Shown here piece by piece: positions 43,351 through 50,667 of a stretch of 64,000 nucleotides of DNA. The notes beneath the pieces are model-generated. The model saw only the letters and a list, made by a program, of their open reading frames with translations, was not told the origin of the DNA and ran no database searches. Position 1 is the stretch's first letter, and each line of letters opens with the position of its first letter. This DNA comes from Streptomyces avidinii (lineage in GTDB: Bacteria; Actinomycetota; Actinomycetes; Streptomycetales; Streptomycetaceae), in assembly GCF_014650695.1 (NCBI RefSeq), contig NZ_BMVL01000014.1, positions 1-64,000 of the forward strand, written 5' to 3'. The position numbers and the translations under genes are program-made.

Positions 43351-43988
43351 CAGATGTCGCCCCCGACGGTGTTGCGCTCGCTGGGCTGCACGTAGACCAG
43401 GCCCTCGCCCTCGAAGCGGATCTGGAACGACTCCCCGGAGCCCTCGCCGATGAGTGTGCGGAAGTTCACACCGGACTGGAAGGACTGCTGGAGGTTGCCC
43501 GTGTGCGCGATGTACGCGCCGGGGTCGACGGACAGCGGGTACTGGGCGCTCACGCGCAGCACCACGGCCGGGCCGTCGGACATGATCGCGGCCTGCCCCG
43601 AACCCTCGACGGTCGTGGTGAACAGGCCGTTGCCCGTCGTCGCACCGCGCAGGCCGGTGAAGGTGGTGCCGGTGCGCAGACCGGCGTCGGTGCACAGCAG
43701 GTTGCTGGACTCGACGTAGAGCTTCTCGCCCTGCAGGTTGACCAGATTGATCTCACTTGCGCGGTCGGCGAAGAAGCATGTGCCGTGTCCCTGTACCTCC
43801 ATCACCGTCATCTGTTCGCCGGTCAGCCGGCGGGTCACCATGCCGCGGAGGCCTTCGCCACCGCCGGTCATCTTCTTGAAGGCCATCTGCCCGTCGTACG
43901 CGACCATGGAGCCGTTCTTCGCTTTCACGGCATCCCCGGTCAGATCGACGGCCAGCACCTTGCTGCCTTGGAGTCGGAACTGAGCCAC
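43350..43988 (-). CDS. AIM24-family protein, first of three
   Basis: A 212-residue protein, GTG start at 43988. It begins AQFRLQGSKVLAVDLTGDAVKAKNGSMVAYDGQMAF and ends GEGSGESFQIRFEGEGLVYVQPSERN. No signal peptide and no transmembrane helix. It shares the beta-repeat pattern with the two downstream genes and is closest to the second. Its upstream region is divergent with the DUF3817 gene at 44187. Confidence 0.88.
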   Translation of the reverse strand: MAQFRLQGSKVLAVDLTGDAVKAKNGSMVAYDGQMAFKKMTGGGEGLRGMVTRRLTGEQMTVMEVQGHGTCFFADRASEINLVNLQGEKLYVESSNLLCTDAGLRTGTTFTGLRGATTGNGLFTTTVEGSGQAAIMSDGPAVVLRVSAQYPLSVDPGAYIAHTGNLQQSFQSGVNFRTLIGEGSGESFQIRFEGEGLVYVQPSERNTVGGDI

Positions 43989-44186
43989 GGGAAGACGTTA
44001 TCGGCAGCGGGCCACCCCGAACAGGGCCCTGTGGCGGATATATGCCACACCCGGGAGATAAGGGGCCGATCTCGGCGCGGTGCAGGCCCCCCGTCGGGGC
44101 GGCGACGGGGGGAGGGGTCGGGTCAAGATCCCGTAAAGCGGCTGAGACACTGGGAGGGACCCTGGCCTCCACCCCGAAGGTTCCAC
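43989..44186. promoter_or_regulatory. Divergent region upstream of AIM24 and DUF3817 genes
   Basis: The strongest element is GTCAAGATCCCGTAAAGCGG at 44122-44141, 45 bases before the DUF3817 start; an almost identical motif recurs before the second DUF3817 gene at 50202. TCAAGA (44123) and GACACT (44146), spaced by 17, could be a promoter. No gene is seen in the gap. Confidence 0.4.
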
Positions 44187-44534
44187 GTGGACATCAAGAC
44201 CGCCTCCGCCCTGCACCGCCTTCGCCTCGTCTCCGTTCCGGAGGCGCTGTCGTTCCCGGCCCTGCTGATCTTCGGCTCGCTGCTGAGCCGGGTCTCGGAC
44301 ATCGACTACCTCTTGATGCCGCTGGGCTTTCTGCACGCGATCCTGTTCATGATCTACGGGGTGCTGCTGCTGGACGTCTGGTACAAGGCGAAGTGGCCGT
44401 TCAAGAAGGCCGTGTTCTTCTTCTTCCTCTCCGTGGTGCCCCTGGGCGGCCTGTACGGCGACAAGCTGCTCAAGCGGGAAGAGGCGGACAGCGTGGTGGC
44501 GGCCCGTGTCGCGCGCGAGGCGGCCCAGGCATGA
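44187..44534 (+). CDS. DUF3817 integral membrane protein
   Basis: A 115-residue protein with about three transmembrane helices (ALSFPALLIFGSLL, LLMPLGFLHAILFMIYGVLLLDV, KAVFFFFLSVVPLGGLYG) and a cytosolic tail ending in REAAQA. The block HAILFMIYGVLLLDVWYKAKWPFKK is the DUF3817 hallmark. GTG 44187 starts it. The last codons overlap the thiamine-binding gene by four bases. The other DUF3817 gene is at 50240. Confidence 0.85.
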   Translation: MDIKTASALHRLRLVSVPEALSFPALLIFGSLLSRVSDIDYLLMPLGFLHAILFMIYGVLLLDVWYKAKWPFKKAVFFFFLSVVPLGGLYGDKLLKREEADSVVAARVAREAAQA

Positions 44535-44827
44535 TCGTCGCGTTCTCGGTGACCCCGCTGGGGGTCGGCGAAGAGGTCGGCGAGTACGTCGCCGACGCGG
44601 TCCGGGTGGTCCGCGAGTCCGGGCTGCCGAACCGCACCGACGCCATGTTCACCACCGTCGAAGGACCTTGGGACGAAGTCATGGACGTGGTCAGGCGCGC
44701 GGTCGCGGCCGTCGAGGAGCGGGCGCCGCGCGTCTCCTTCATCCTGAAGGGCGACATCCGCCCCGGAGTCCACGACGGGATCACCTCGAAGGTCGAGACG
44801 GTCGAGCGGCACCTCGCCGAGGGCTGA
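44531..44827 (+). CDS. MTH1187-family thiamine-binding protein
   Basis: A 98-residue ferredoxin-like fold protein of the DUF77/YqgV group. MIVAFSVTPLGVGEEVGEYVADAVRVVRESGLPNRTDAMFTTVEGPWDEVMDVVRRAV is typical, with the conserved T and D in the dimer interface. Family members bind thiamine or related pyrimidines. ATG 44531 overlaps the DUF3817 stop, so translation is coupled. Confidence 0.85.
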   Translation: MIVAFSVTPLGVGEEVGEYVADAVRVVRESGLPNRTDAMFTTVEGPWDEVMDVVRRAVAAVEERAPRVSFILKGDIRPGVHDGITSKVETVERHLAEG

Positions 44828-44863
44828 GACCCCCTCACCGACTCCCGTTCCACCGAACTTTCC

Positions 44864-44899
44864 GAAGGCGCCCCCGGCCACCCGGTCGGGGGCGCCTTC
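44864..44899 (+). terminator. Terminator after the thiamine-binding gene
   Basis: GAAGGCGCCCCCG (44864-44876) pairs perfectly with CGGGGGCGCCTTC (44887-44899). Confidence 0.8.
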
Positions 44900-44926
44900 G
44901 CATGCCCGGAAGCCGGCCGCAGCGAC

Positions 44927-44976
44927 TTGAGCGATTGCTCAATCTCTCCTAGGGTGCCGTTTGAGCGATCGCTCAA
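44927..44976 (+). promoter_or_regulatory. Double palindromic operator, probably for the TetR of this operon
   Basis: TTGAGCGATTGCTCAA (44927-44942, with one central mismatch) and the perfect TTGAGCGATCGCTCAA (44961-44976) are 34 bases apart centre to centre, about three helical turns. They lie just upstream of the SRPBCC-DUF4166-TetR operon (first ATG 44998). Palindromes of this size are typical TetR sites, so autoregulation is the simplest reading. Confidence 0.75.
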
Positions 44977-44997
44977 CACGCAGAACGGGGGGTGGAG

Positions 44998-45696
44998 ATG
45001 GGCCTGTACGTCGAGACGCGGATCCGGGCCGGCATGGACGAGCTCTGGGAACGCACCCAGGACCCGGCGCAGCACCAGCGGTGGGACCTGCGGTTCACCT
45101 CCATCGGCTACCTCCCGCGCGCCGAGGGCGAACCCCAGCGGTTCCGGTACGCGACCCGCGTGCTGCCCTTCCTCTCCGTCGACGGGACCGGGATCTCCGC
45201 CGGGGAACGGCACCGCGCCGACGGGACCCGGGTCTCCGCCCTGCGGTTCGCCTCGGAGCACCCGCTGTCGCTGCTCGCCGAGGGCAGCGGGTACTGGCGC
45301 TACGTCCCCGGCCCGGACGGGATCCGCTTCCTCACCGGCTACGACTACCGCCCGCGCTGGGGCCGCTTCGGCGCCCTCGCCGACCGGTTGGTGTTCCGCC
45401 CGCTCATGGGCTGGGCCACCGCCTGGTCCTTCGACCGGCTGCGGCTGTGGTGCGAGCGCGGCACCACCCCGGGCCGCGCCCTCGCCCGCGCCGTCGGGGA
45501 GAGCGCCCTGCGCGCCCTGCTCTGCACGGCCGCCCTGCTGTACGCGCCGCCGGCGGCCGCCCTGTTCGTCCTGGCCGCCGCCGTGCTGCTTCCCCCGCTG
45601 CCCGGCACCCCGGCCGCCCGCCGCTGCCTGCGTACCCCGCCCGGCCGCACTCCCGCCCGCGCCCCCCGCCTGCTCAGCACCCTGGAGCCGTCATGA
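44998..45696 (+). CDS. SRPBCC-fold membrane-associated protein
   Basis: A 232-residue protein. The first 150 residues fit the START/SRPBCC pattern (LYVETRIRAGMDELWERTQDPAQHQRWDLRFTSIGYL, then strands up to DYRPRWGRFG), which forms a cavity for hydrophobic ligands. The C-terminal part has one or two hydrophobic helices (ALLCTAALLYAPPAAALFVLAAAVLLPPLPG). ATG 44998 is preceded by a G-rich site; GTG 44992 is an alternative. It heads an operon with DUF4166 and TetR genes and likely handles a lipid-like compound, but the ligand is unknown. Confidence 0.8.
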   Translation: MGLYVETRIRAGMDELWERTQDPAQHQRWDLRFTSIGYLPRAEGEPQRFRYATRVLPFLSVDGTGISAGERHRADGTRVSALRFASEHPLSLLAEGSGYWRYVPGPDGIRFLTGYDYRPRWGRFGALADRLVFRPLMGWATAWSFDRLRLWCERGTTPGRALARAVGESALRALLCTAALLYAPPAAALFVLAAAVLLPPLPGTPAARRCLRTPPGRTPARAPRLLSTLEPS

Positions 45697-46382
45697 CCTC
45701 CATCTTCCGCGCCCACATGGGGGCCGACTTCGACCGTCTGCACCCGCAGATCCAGCGCCGCTTCTCGGTCGGGCTGGCGAGCGGCGAGGGCTGCATCGGC
45801 CGCGGCACCATGGAGCGGATATGGCACGGCCCGGGCTATGTGAAGCCCTTCCTCCGGCTCGGCGGCCTGCGGAACATCCTGGTGCCGCGCGAGGGCCGCG
45901 ACGTCCCCTTCGTCATCGAGAACCTCCCCTACCTCGACTCCTTCGGGCGCGAGACGGTCACCTTCGTACGGACCTTCCGGCTGCCCGGCGGACCCCACCG
46001 CTTCGACGCCACGATGGTCCACAGCCCCGAGCGCGACTGCGTCCTCGACTACCTCGGGACCCACCAGCACCTCGCCAGCGACCTGCACATGAGTGCCGAG
46101 CCCGACGGCTCGCTGCTCATCCGCTCCGGTGAACACCGCTTCCGCGAGGGCCCCGTCGACGTCCGCGTCCCCGATCTCATCGGTGGTGACGCCGAGGTCC
46201 GCGAGTCCTTCGACGAGGCCACCGGCCGCTTCCGGATCCGGGTCCGCGTGGTCAACCGCCGCTTCGGACCGCTCTTCGGCTACGAGGGCTCCTTCACCGC
46301 GGAGTACGTCGACGCCCGCGACCGGTGGGCCACGGGACTCTGCGGCGACCTGCGGCCCGTCCGCGAGGAGGTTCGGGCATGA
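45693..46382 (+). CDS. DUF4166-domain protein
   Basis: A 229-residue protein with the DUF4166 pattern: HPQIQRRFSVGLASGEGCIGRGTMERIWHGPGYVKPFLRLGG near the start and GDLRPVREEVRA at the end. DUF4166 often accompanies saccharopine-dehydrogenase-like and lipid genes; its function is unknown. It overlaps both neighbours (TCATGA and GCATGA junctions), which implies the three genes are translated as a unit. Confidence 0.85.
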   Translation: MTSIFRAHMGADFDRLHPQIQRRFSVGLASGEGCIGRGTMERIWHGPGYVKPFLRLGGLRNILVPREGRDVPFVIENLPYLDSFGRETVTFVRTFRLPGGPHRFDATMVHSPERDCVLDYLGTHQHLASDLHMSAEPDGSLLIRSGEHRFREGPVDVRVPDLIGGDAEVRESFDEATGRFRIRVRVVNRRFGPLFGYEGSFTAEYVDARDRWATGLCGDLRPVREEVRA

Positions 46383-47008
46383 GCGCCGCCACCAGGGAGA
46401 AGCTCCTCGAAGGGGCCCTGCGCACCGTGGCCGAGCAGGGCGTGGCCAAGACCTCCGCCCGCACCATCGCGGCCACCGCCGGGGTGGGCCAGGGCCTGAT
46501 CTTCTACCACTTCGGCTCCGTGGACGAGCTGCTCGCCGCGGCCTGCCGGTTCGGCGCCGAGCAGCGGGTGGCCCGCTACCGCGAACGGCTCGCCGCCCTG
46601 GGCAGCCTCGGCGAACTGCTGGAGTTCGCCCGCTCCATGCACGCGGAGGAACGGGCCGCCGGGAACGTGGCCCTGCTCGGGCAGCTGCTGGCCGCGGGGC
46701 AGAGCTCGCCCGTCCTCGCCGCCGCCACCGCCGACGGGCTCGGGCTGTGGATCCGGGAGCTGGAGGAGGTCCTCACCCGGCTGCTGGCGGCGACCCCGCT
46801 GGCCGGGTACGCCGACCCGGCGGGGCTGGCCCGGGCCACGGCCGCCTCCTTCATCGGCATCGAGCTGTACGAGGGGGTGGACCCGAACGGCGCCGGCAGC
46901 GCGCTCGACGCGCTGGAGCAGCTCGCCGGGCTGGCCACGGTGCTGGAGGGCCTCGGCTCCCTGAGCCAGCGCGTGGTCCGCCACGGCCTGCGGCGCGGCA
47001 CCCGTTGA
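46379..47008 (+). CDS. TetR-family regulator of the SRPBCC-DUF4166 operon
   Basis: A 209-residue regulator. The helix-turn-helix reads TVAEQGVAKTSARTIAATAGVGQGLIFYHFGSVDELLAA. The C-terminal ligand domain is Ala/Leu-rich (VLTRLLAATPLAGYADPAGLARATAASFIGIELYEG). Last gene of its operon; the paired TTGAGCGAT palindromes upstream of the first gene are the obvious operator candidates. Confidence 0.9.
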   Translation: MSAATREKLLEGALRTVAEQGVAKTSARTIAATAGVGQGLIFYHFGSVDELLAAACRFGAEQRVARYRERLAALGSLGELLEFARSMHAEERAAGNVALLGQLLAAGQSSPVLAAATADGLGLWIRELEEVLTRLLAATPLAGYADPAGLARATAASFIGIELYEGVDPNGAGSALDALEQLAGLATVLEGLGSLSQRVVRHGLRRGTR

Positions 47009-47089
47009 CCCGGTCCGCGCGTACGGCCCTCGGCGGCGAAGCGGCTCGGGGTGCGGGCCCCGGAGCAGCCGGCCGCGCCCCGGGCGTCG

Positions 47090-47287
47090 CTGCGTCCGCC
47101 ACAGGAGCCAGGGCTCGGCGGTGCAGGACGCCCGCAGGGTCCGGTCGTTGTTCCCGCCGTCCGCGCGGACCGAGACGCACGTGCCGCTGTTGCGGTTGAC
47201 CAGGCGCCAGGCGCCAGGCCGAGTGCGGGCGTCGTAGGCGAAGGTACAGAACTGGTCGGGGAAGAGGCCGCTCCCCGCCGGGTGGTT
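47090..47287 (-). pseudogene. Remnant of a secreted/ricin-like coding sequence
   Basis: Downstream of the ArsR gene, the minus strand keeps a 60-codon frame with strong GC third-position bias and no usable start. It reads from NHPAGSGLFPDQF to WRLVNRNSGTCVSVRADGG, then ASCTAEPWLLWR. The WRLVNRNSGxCxxV segment resembles ricin-type lectin repeats (inference). The 5' part is missing or replaced by the overlapping ArsR gene, so this looks like a decayed fragment rather than a gene. Confidence 0.35.
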
Positions 47288-48282
47288 CAGCCGGCGGCGT
47301 CGCCGGTGGTGAGCGCGATCGCCAGCGGGGTGCGCTCGTAGCGGACCTGGTGGCCGTGGCGGGCCGAGATGAGCAGCCCGGCCGCGCGCAGGACCCCCAG
47401 GTGGGCCGAGACGCTGGACGGGGCCAGACCGAGCCGGTGGGCCAGTGCCGTCGTGGAGGCCGGCTCCTCCAGCGCGCACAGCACATCGGCCCGGACCCGG
47501 CCCAGCAGGCGGGCGAGCGCGTCCGGAGTGTCCCTGCCGACCGGCGTCCACAGGGCGCCGATGCCGCGGGCCGGGTAGACGACGGTCGGCTGCCAGGGCG
47601 GGTCGAAGCCCCCCGCGATCTGCGGCCAGACGAAGGCGCTCGGCATCAGGAGCAGCCCCTGGCCGCCCAGGACGCGTTCGTGGTGGCTGCGCCGCTCGAT
47701 GGTCAGGGTGAGGGAGGCGGCGTCCCAGGAGAGGTCCGGGTGCAGGCCGTCGAAGAGCGACTGGAGCCCACCGTCGGCGAGCCGGCGCGAGTGGAAGAGG
47801 ACGTCCGCCTCCAGCAGGGCCCGCAGCCGTGGCCAGTGCGGTTCGATCAGGACGCTCCAGGCCCGCTCCAACAGATCGGCCAGCTCGCGCACGGCCCGCA
47901 CCGGATCGGCGAGCAGGGACCGGCCCAGATCGCTGTCGAGGGCGCCCGGCGTACAGGCCAGCGACTTGCGCATGTCCTCGCGCGCCGCGACCGGATCGGC
48001 CGCGCGGATCAGTGCGATCTCCTCCTCGAAGGAGACCCCCGGTCCGCTCGGGGGCGGGCTGATGAAGTCCGTACTGTGCCCCCGGTTCGGCATCAGCAGC
48101 CACAGCGGCCGCAGGTCCAGACCGTCGGCCGCGGCGCGGATCCGGCGCAGCCAGGGCAGGTGGTAGCCCTGCCGGTCCGGGCGGTTCAGGGTGCGGACGG
48201 CCTCCTGCGTCTCCCACGCGGGCGACAGCGCGAACCGGCACCGCAGCAGGTCCTCGTGCCCGAAGTAGTGGTGCAGCCCCAT
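47287..48282 (-). CDS. DUF5937-ArsR-type transcriptional regulator
   Basis: A 331-residue regulator. The N-terminal two thirds (MGLHHYFGHEDLLRCRFALSP to about 240) fits the DUF5937 effector-like domain, and the C-terminus carries a winged helix: DVLCALEEPASTTALAHRLGLAPSSVSAHLGVLRAAGLLISARHGHQVRYERT. ATG 48282 is immediately preceded by a purine-rich tandem repeat (two copies of AAGGGAAGGGCCGGG on this strand). It diverges from an MFS exporter gene, which suggests it controls that transporter. Confidence 0.85.
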   Translation of the reverse strand: MGLHHYFGHEDLLRCRFALSPAWETQEAVRTLNRPDRQGYHLPWLRRIRAAADGLDLRPLWLLMPNRGHSTDFISPPPSGPGVSFEEEIALIRAADPVAAREDMRKSLACTPGALDSDLGRSLLADPVRAVRELADLLERAWSVLIEPHWPRLRALLEADVLFHSRRLADGGLQSLFDGLHPDLSWDAASLTLTIERRSHHERVLGGQGLLLMPSAFVWPQIAGGFDPPWQPTVVYPARGIGALWTPVGRDTPDALARLLGRVRADVLCALEEPASTTALAHRLGLAPSSVSAHLGVLRAAGLLISARHGHQVRYERTPLAIALTTGDAAG

Positions 48283-48312
48283 CCCGGCCCTTCCCTTCCC
48301 GGCCCTTCCCTT
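48283..48312 (-). repeat. Tandem 15-base purine-rich repeat at the ArsR start
   Basis: CCCGGCCCTTCCCTT occurs twice without a gap at 48283-48297 and 48298-48312 (plus-strand reading). On the minus strand this gives two AAGGGAAGGG tracts immediately before the ArsR start, both able to act as ribosome sites. Confidence 0.7.
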
Positions 48313-48334
48313 GCCCGGGGGACTCTGCCGCAAC

Positions 48335-48352
48335 ATTCGGCCACAGGCGAAT
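48335..48352. promoter_or_regulatory. Candidate operator between ArsR and MFS genes
   Basis: ATTCGGCCACAGGCGAAT has arms ATTCGGC and GGCGAAT, six of seven complementary. It lies between the divergent starts (48282 and 48391), a usual place for an ArsR-family site. The pairing is imperfect. Confidence 0.35.
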
Positions 48353-48390
48353 CCCTGGGGCGCCGCACCACCGTCCGAGACGCTGGGCCC

Positions 48391-49647
48391 ATGCCAGCCG
48401 ACACCCAGGCGCCCGGGCGGTCCACATCGCCACCGGGCTACCGCTCCGTGTTCCGGGTCCGTGAGTTCCGGCCCGTCTTCGCCGCCCATCTGCTGTCCGT
48501 GTTCGGCGTGGTCGTCGCCGAGATCTCGCTGTCCGTCCTCGTCTACCGCGCCACCGGCTCGCCCCTGATGAGCGCGCTCACCTTCGCCCTCGGCTTCCTC
48601 CCGTACGTCCTCGGGGGCACCCTGCTCGCCGGGATCGCCGACCGCCACCCCGCCCGCCGGGTCCTCGTCGCGTGCGACCTCCTGTGCGCGCTGTGCGCGG
48701 CGGCCATGGTGCTGCCGGGCACGCCGGTCGCCGTGCTCCTCGCCCTGCGCTGCGCGATGGCCTTCGTGGCCCCGCTGTTCCAGGGCACGCGCAATGCCTC
48801 CCTCTCCGACATCCTCGGCGTCGGCGACACCTTCGTCCTCGGCCGCTCGCTGCTGCGCATGGTGGCCCAGAGCGCCCAGCTCATCGGTTTCGGCCTCGGC
48901 GGGCTGCTGCTCACCGTGCTCGCGCCGCGCGGTGCCATCGCCCTCACCGCCGCCGGATTCCTCGGCTCCGCGCTTCTGCTCCGGCTGGGCACCCGCAGCC
49001 GTCCCGCCCGCGGCGGCGCCCGTACCTCCCCGCTCGCCGGACTGCGCGCCGTCCTCGGCCGACGGCGGCTGCGTGCCCTGATGCTGCTCTTCTGGCTGCC
49101 GCCCGTCTTCCTCGTGGTGCCCGAGGCGCTGCTCGCCCCGTACGCGGACGGCATCGGCGTCGGCACCGCCGCACTCGGCCTGATGATGTGCGCCATGCCC
49201 GTCGGCACCATCGCCGGGGAACTCTGGGCCGGCTCGGCCCTCACCGCCCGGACGCGCTCGCGGATCGTGGTCCCGCTCGCCGCCGCCGGTCTGCTGCCGC
49301 TGATGCTCTTCGCCGTCCGGCCGGGCGTGACGCTGGTCCTCGTCGCGCTGCTGCTCGCCGGGCTGGCCCACGCCTACACCCTCGGCCTGGACCAGTGGTA
49401 CGTCGACGCCGTGCCCGAGGAGCTGCGCGGGCGGGCGATGACCCTGCTCAGCACCGGTCTGATGACCCTCCAGGGAGTCGGCATGGCGCTGGCCGGGCTC
49501 GCCGCCGAGTTCCTTCCGGTGCACGGGGTGGTCACCGGGTCCGGGATCCTCGGCACCGGGGTCGTGCTGCTGCTCCTGGCCGAACTGCGGGCCGCCGTCC
49601 GGCAGGAGGACCGACTGAGGGGTGAGACGGCCGCCGCCGCGAAGTGA
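48391..49647 (+). CDS. MFS transporter
   Basis: A 418-residue membrane protein with about 12 helices. It contains the family motif between TM2 and TM3, here LLAGIADRHPARRVLVACDLL, and a second-half motif LFWLPPVFLVVPEALLAPYADG. It is probably an exporter under control of the divergent ArsR-type gene. ATG 48391 starts MPADTQAPGRSTSPPGYRS. The substrate is unknown. Confidence 0.85.
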   Translation: MPADTQAPGRSTSPPGYRSVFRVREFRPVFAAHLLSVFGVVVAEISLSVLVYRATGSPLMSALTFALGFLPYVLGGTLLAGIADRHPARRVLVACDLLCALCAAAMVLPGTPVAVLLALRCAMAFVAPLFQGTRNASLSDILGVGDTFVLGRSLLRMVAQSAQLIGFGLGGLLLTVLAPRGAIALTAAGFLGSALLLRLGTRSRPARGGARTSPLAGLRAVLGRRRLRALMLLFWLPPVFLVVPEALLAPYADGIGVGTAALGLMMCAMPVGTIAGELWAGSALTARTRSRIVVPLAAAGLLPLMLFAVRPGVTLVLVALLLAGLAHAYTLGLDQWYVDAVPEELRGRAMTLLSTGLMTLQGVGMALAGLAAEFLPVHGVVTGSGILGTGVVLLLLAELRAAVRQEDRLRGETAAAAK

Positions 49648-49668
49648 CGTCCCGGTAGGGTCACAGGC

Positions 49669-50175
49669 GTGCCCAAGCCGCTCAGCCTTCCCTTCGACCC
49701 CATCGCCCGCGCCGACGAGCTCTGGCAGCAGCGCTGGGGGCCCGTGCCCTCGATGGCCGCGATCACCTCGATCATGCGGGCGCACCAGATCCTGCTCGGC
49801 GAGGTCGACGCGGTGGTCAAGCCGTACGGGCTGACCTTCGCCCGGTACGAGGCGCTGGTGCTGCTGACCTTCTCCAAGGCCGGCGAACTGCCGATGTCGA
49901 AGATCGGCGAGCGGCTGATGGTCCACCCGACGTCGGTGACCAACACCGTGGACCGGTTGGTGAAGTCCGGACTGGTCGCCAAGCGGCCCAACCCGAACGA
50001 CGGCCGCGGCACCCTCGCCTCCATCACGGACAAGGGCCGCGAGGTGGTCGAGGCGGCGACGGAGGACCTGATGGCCGTCGATTTCGGCCTCGGCGCGTAC
50101 GACGCCGAGGAGTGCGGGGAGATCTTCGCGCTGCTGCGCCCGCTGCGGGTGGCCGCGGCGGACTTCGAGGAGTAG
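49669..50175 (+). CDS. MarR-family transcriptional regulator
   Basis: A 168-residue winged-helix regulator with GTG start at 49669. The recognition region reads LPMSKIGERLMVHPTSVTNTVDRLVKSGLVAKRPNPNDGRGTLASITDKGREVVE. N-terminal PIARADELWQQRWGPVPSMAAITSIMRAHQIL is typical of a Streptomyces MarR group. It precedes a DUF3817 gene in the same orientation (64-base gap), and its target is unknown. Confidence 0.88.
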   Translation: MPKPLSLPFDPIARADELWQQRWGPVPSMAAITSIMRAHQILLGEVDAVVKPYGLTFARYEALVLLTFSKAGELPMSKIGERLMVHPTSVTNTVDRLVKSGLVAKRPNPNDGRGTLASITDKGREVVEAATEDLMAVDFGLGAYDAEECGEIFALLRPLRVAAADFEE

Positions 50176-50201
50176 GGGACCGGGTCCCGCCCCGGGGGCG
50201 C

Positions 50202-50221
50202 GTCAAGATCGAGCAAAGCGG
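50202..50221 (+). promoter_or_regulatory. Conserved upstream element of the second DUF3817 gene
   Basis: GTCAAGATCGAGCAAAGCGG at 50202-50221 matches the element before the other DUF3817 gene (44122-44141) at 17 of 20 positions. TAGGCT at 50227-50232 could be a -10 and lies only eight bases before the ATG, so the transcript may be nearly leaderless. Confidence 0.5.
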
Positions 50222-50239
50222 ACGGCTAGGCTCGTCGGC

Positions 50240-50569
50240 ATGAAACGAAGCGTGCTGACCCGCTACCGCGCCATGGCCTACGTGACCGCGGTCATGCTCC
50301 TGATCCTCTGTGCCTGCATGGTGGCGAAGTACGGCTTCGACACCGGAGCCGACCTGACCTTCGTGGTCTCGCAGGCCCACGGTGTGCTCTTCATGATCTA
50401 CCTGGTCTTCGCCTTCGATCTGAGCTCCAAGGCCAGGTGGCCCTTCGGTAAGATGCTCTGGGTCATGCTCAGCGGAACGATTCCGGTGGCTGCCTTCTTC
50501 GTCGAGCGCAAGGTCCGCGCCGAGGTCGAGCCGCTGGTCAACGACTCGCTCGCGACCGCCAAGGCCTGA
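50240..50569 (+). CDS. DUF3817 integral membrane protein
   Basis: A 109-residue protein with three helices (MAYVTAVMLLILCACMVAKYGF, VSQAHGVLFMIYLVFAFDL, MLWVMLSGTIPVAAFFV). It contains HGVLFMIYLVFAFDLSSKARWPFGKML, the DUF3817 signature shared with the gene at 44187. ATG 50240. A hairpin with T run follows at 50601. Confidence 0.85.
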   Translation: MKRSVLTRYRAMAYVTAVMLLILCACMVAKYGFDTGADLTFVVSQAHGVLFMIYLVFAFDLSSKARWPFGKMLWVMLSGTIPVAAFFVERKVRAEVEPLVNDSLATAKA

Positions 50570-50600
50570 TCGGCGCCGCGCACGAGGCGAGCGCCGCCCG

Positions 50601-50623
50601 CCCCCGGGACGAGTGCCCGGGGG
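50601..50623 (+). terminator. Terminator after the second DUF3817 gene
   Basis: CCCCCGGG (50601-50608) pairs with CCCGGGGG (50616-50623), followed directly by TTTG. Confidence 0.7.
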
Positions 50624-50636
50624 TTTGCTATCGACA

Positions 50637-50658
50637 TTTACTAGGACGTCCTAGTAAA
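50637..50658 (+). promoter_or_regulatory. Perfect 22-base palindrome before icmA
   Basis: TTTACTAGGAC is followed at once by its exact reverse complement (50637-50658). It ends nine bases before ATG 50668 of icmA and overlaps any possible promoter; TAAATT at 50656-50661 is a fair -10, with TCGACA at 50631 as a weak -35. No ribosome site lies between it and the start, which fits a leaderless transcript and a repressor site. Which regulator binds is not known; the TetR at 52458 is a candidate. Confidence 0.6.
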
Positions 50659-50667
50659 TTCATGGGT

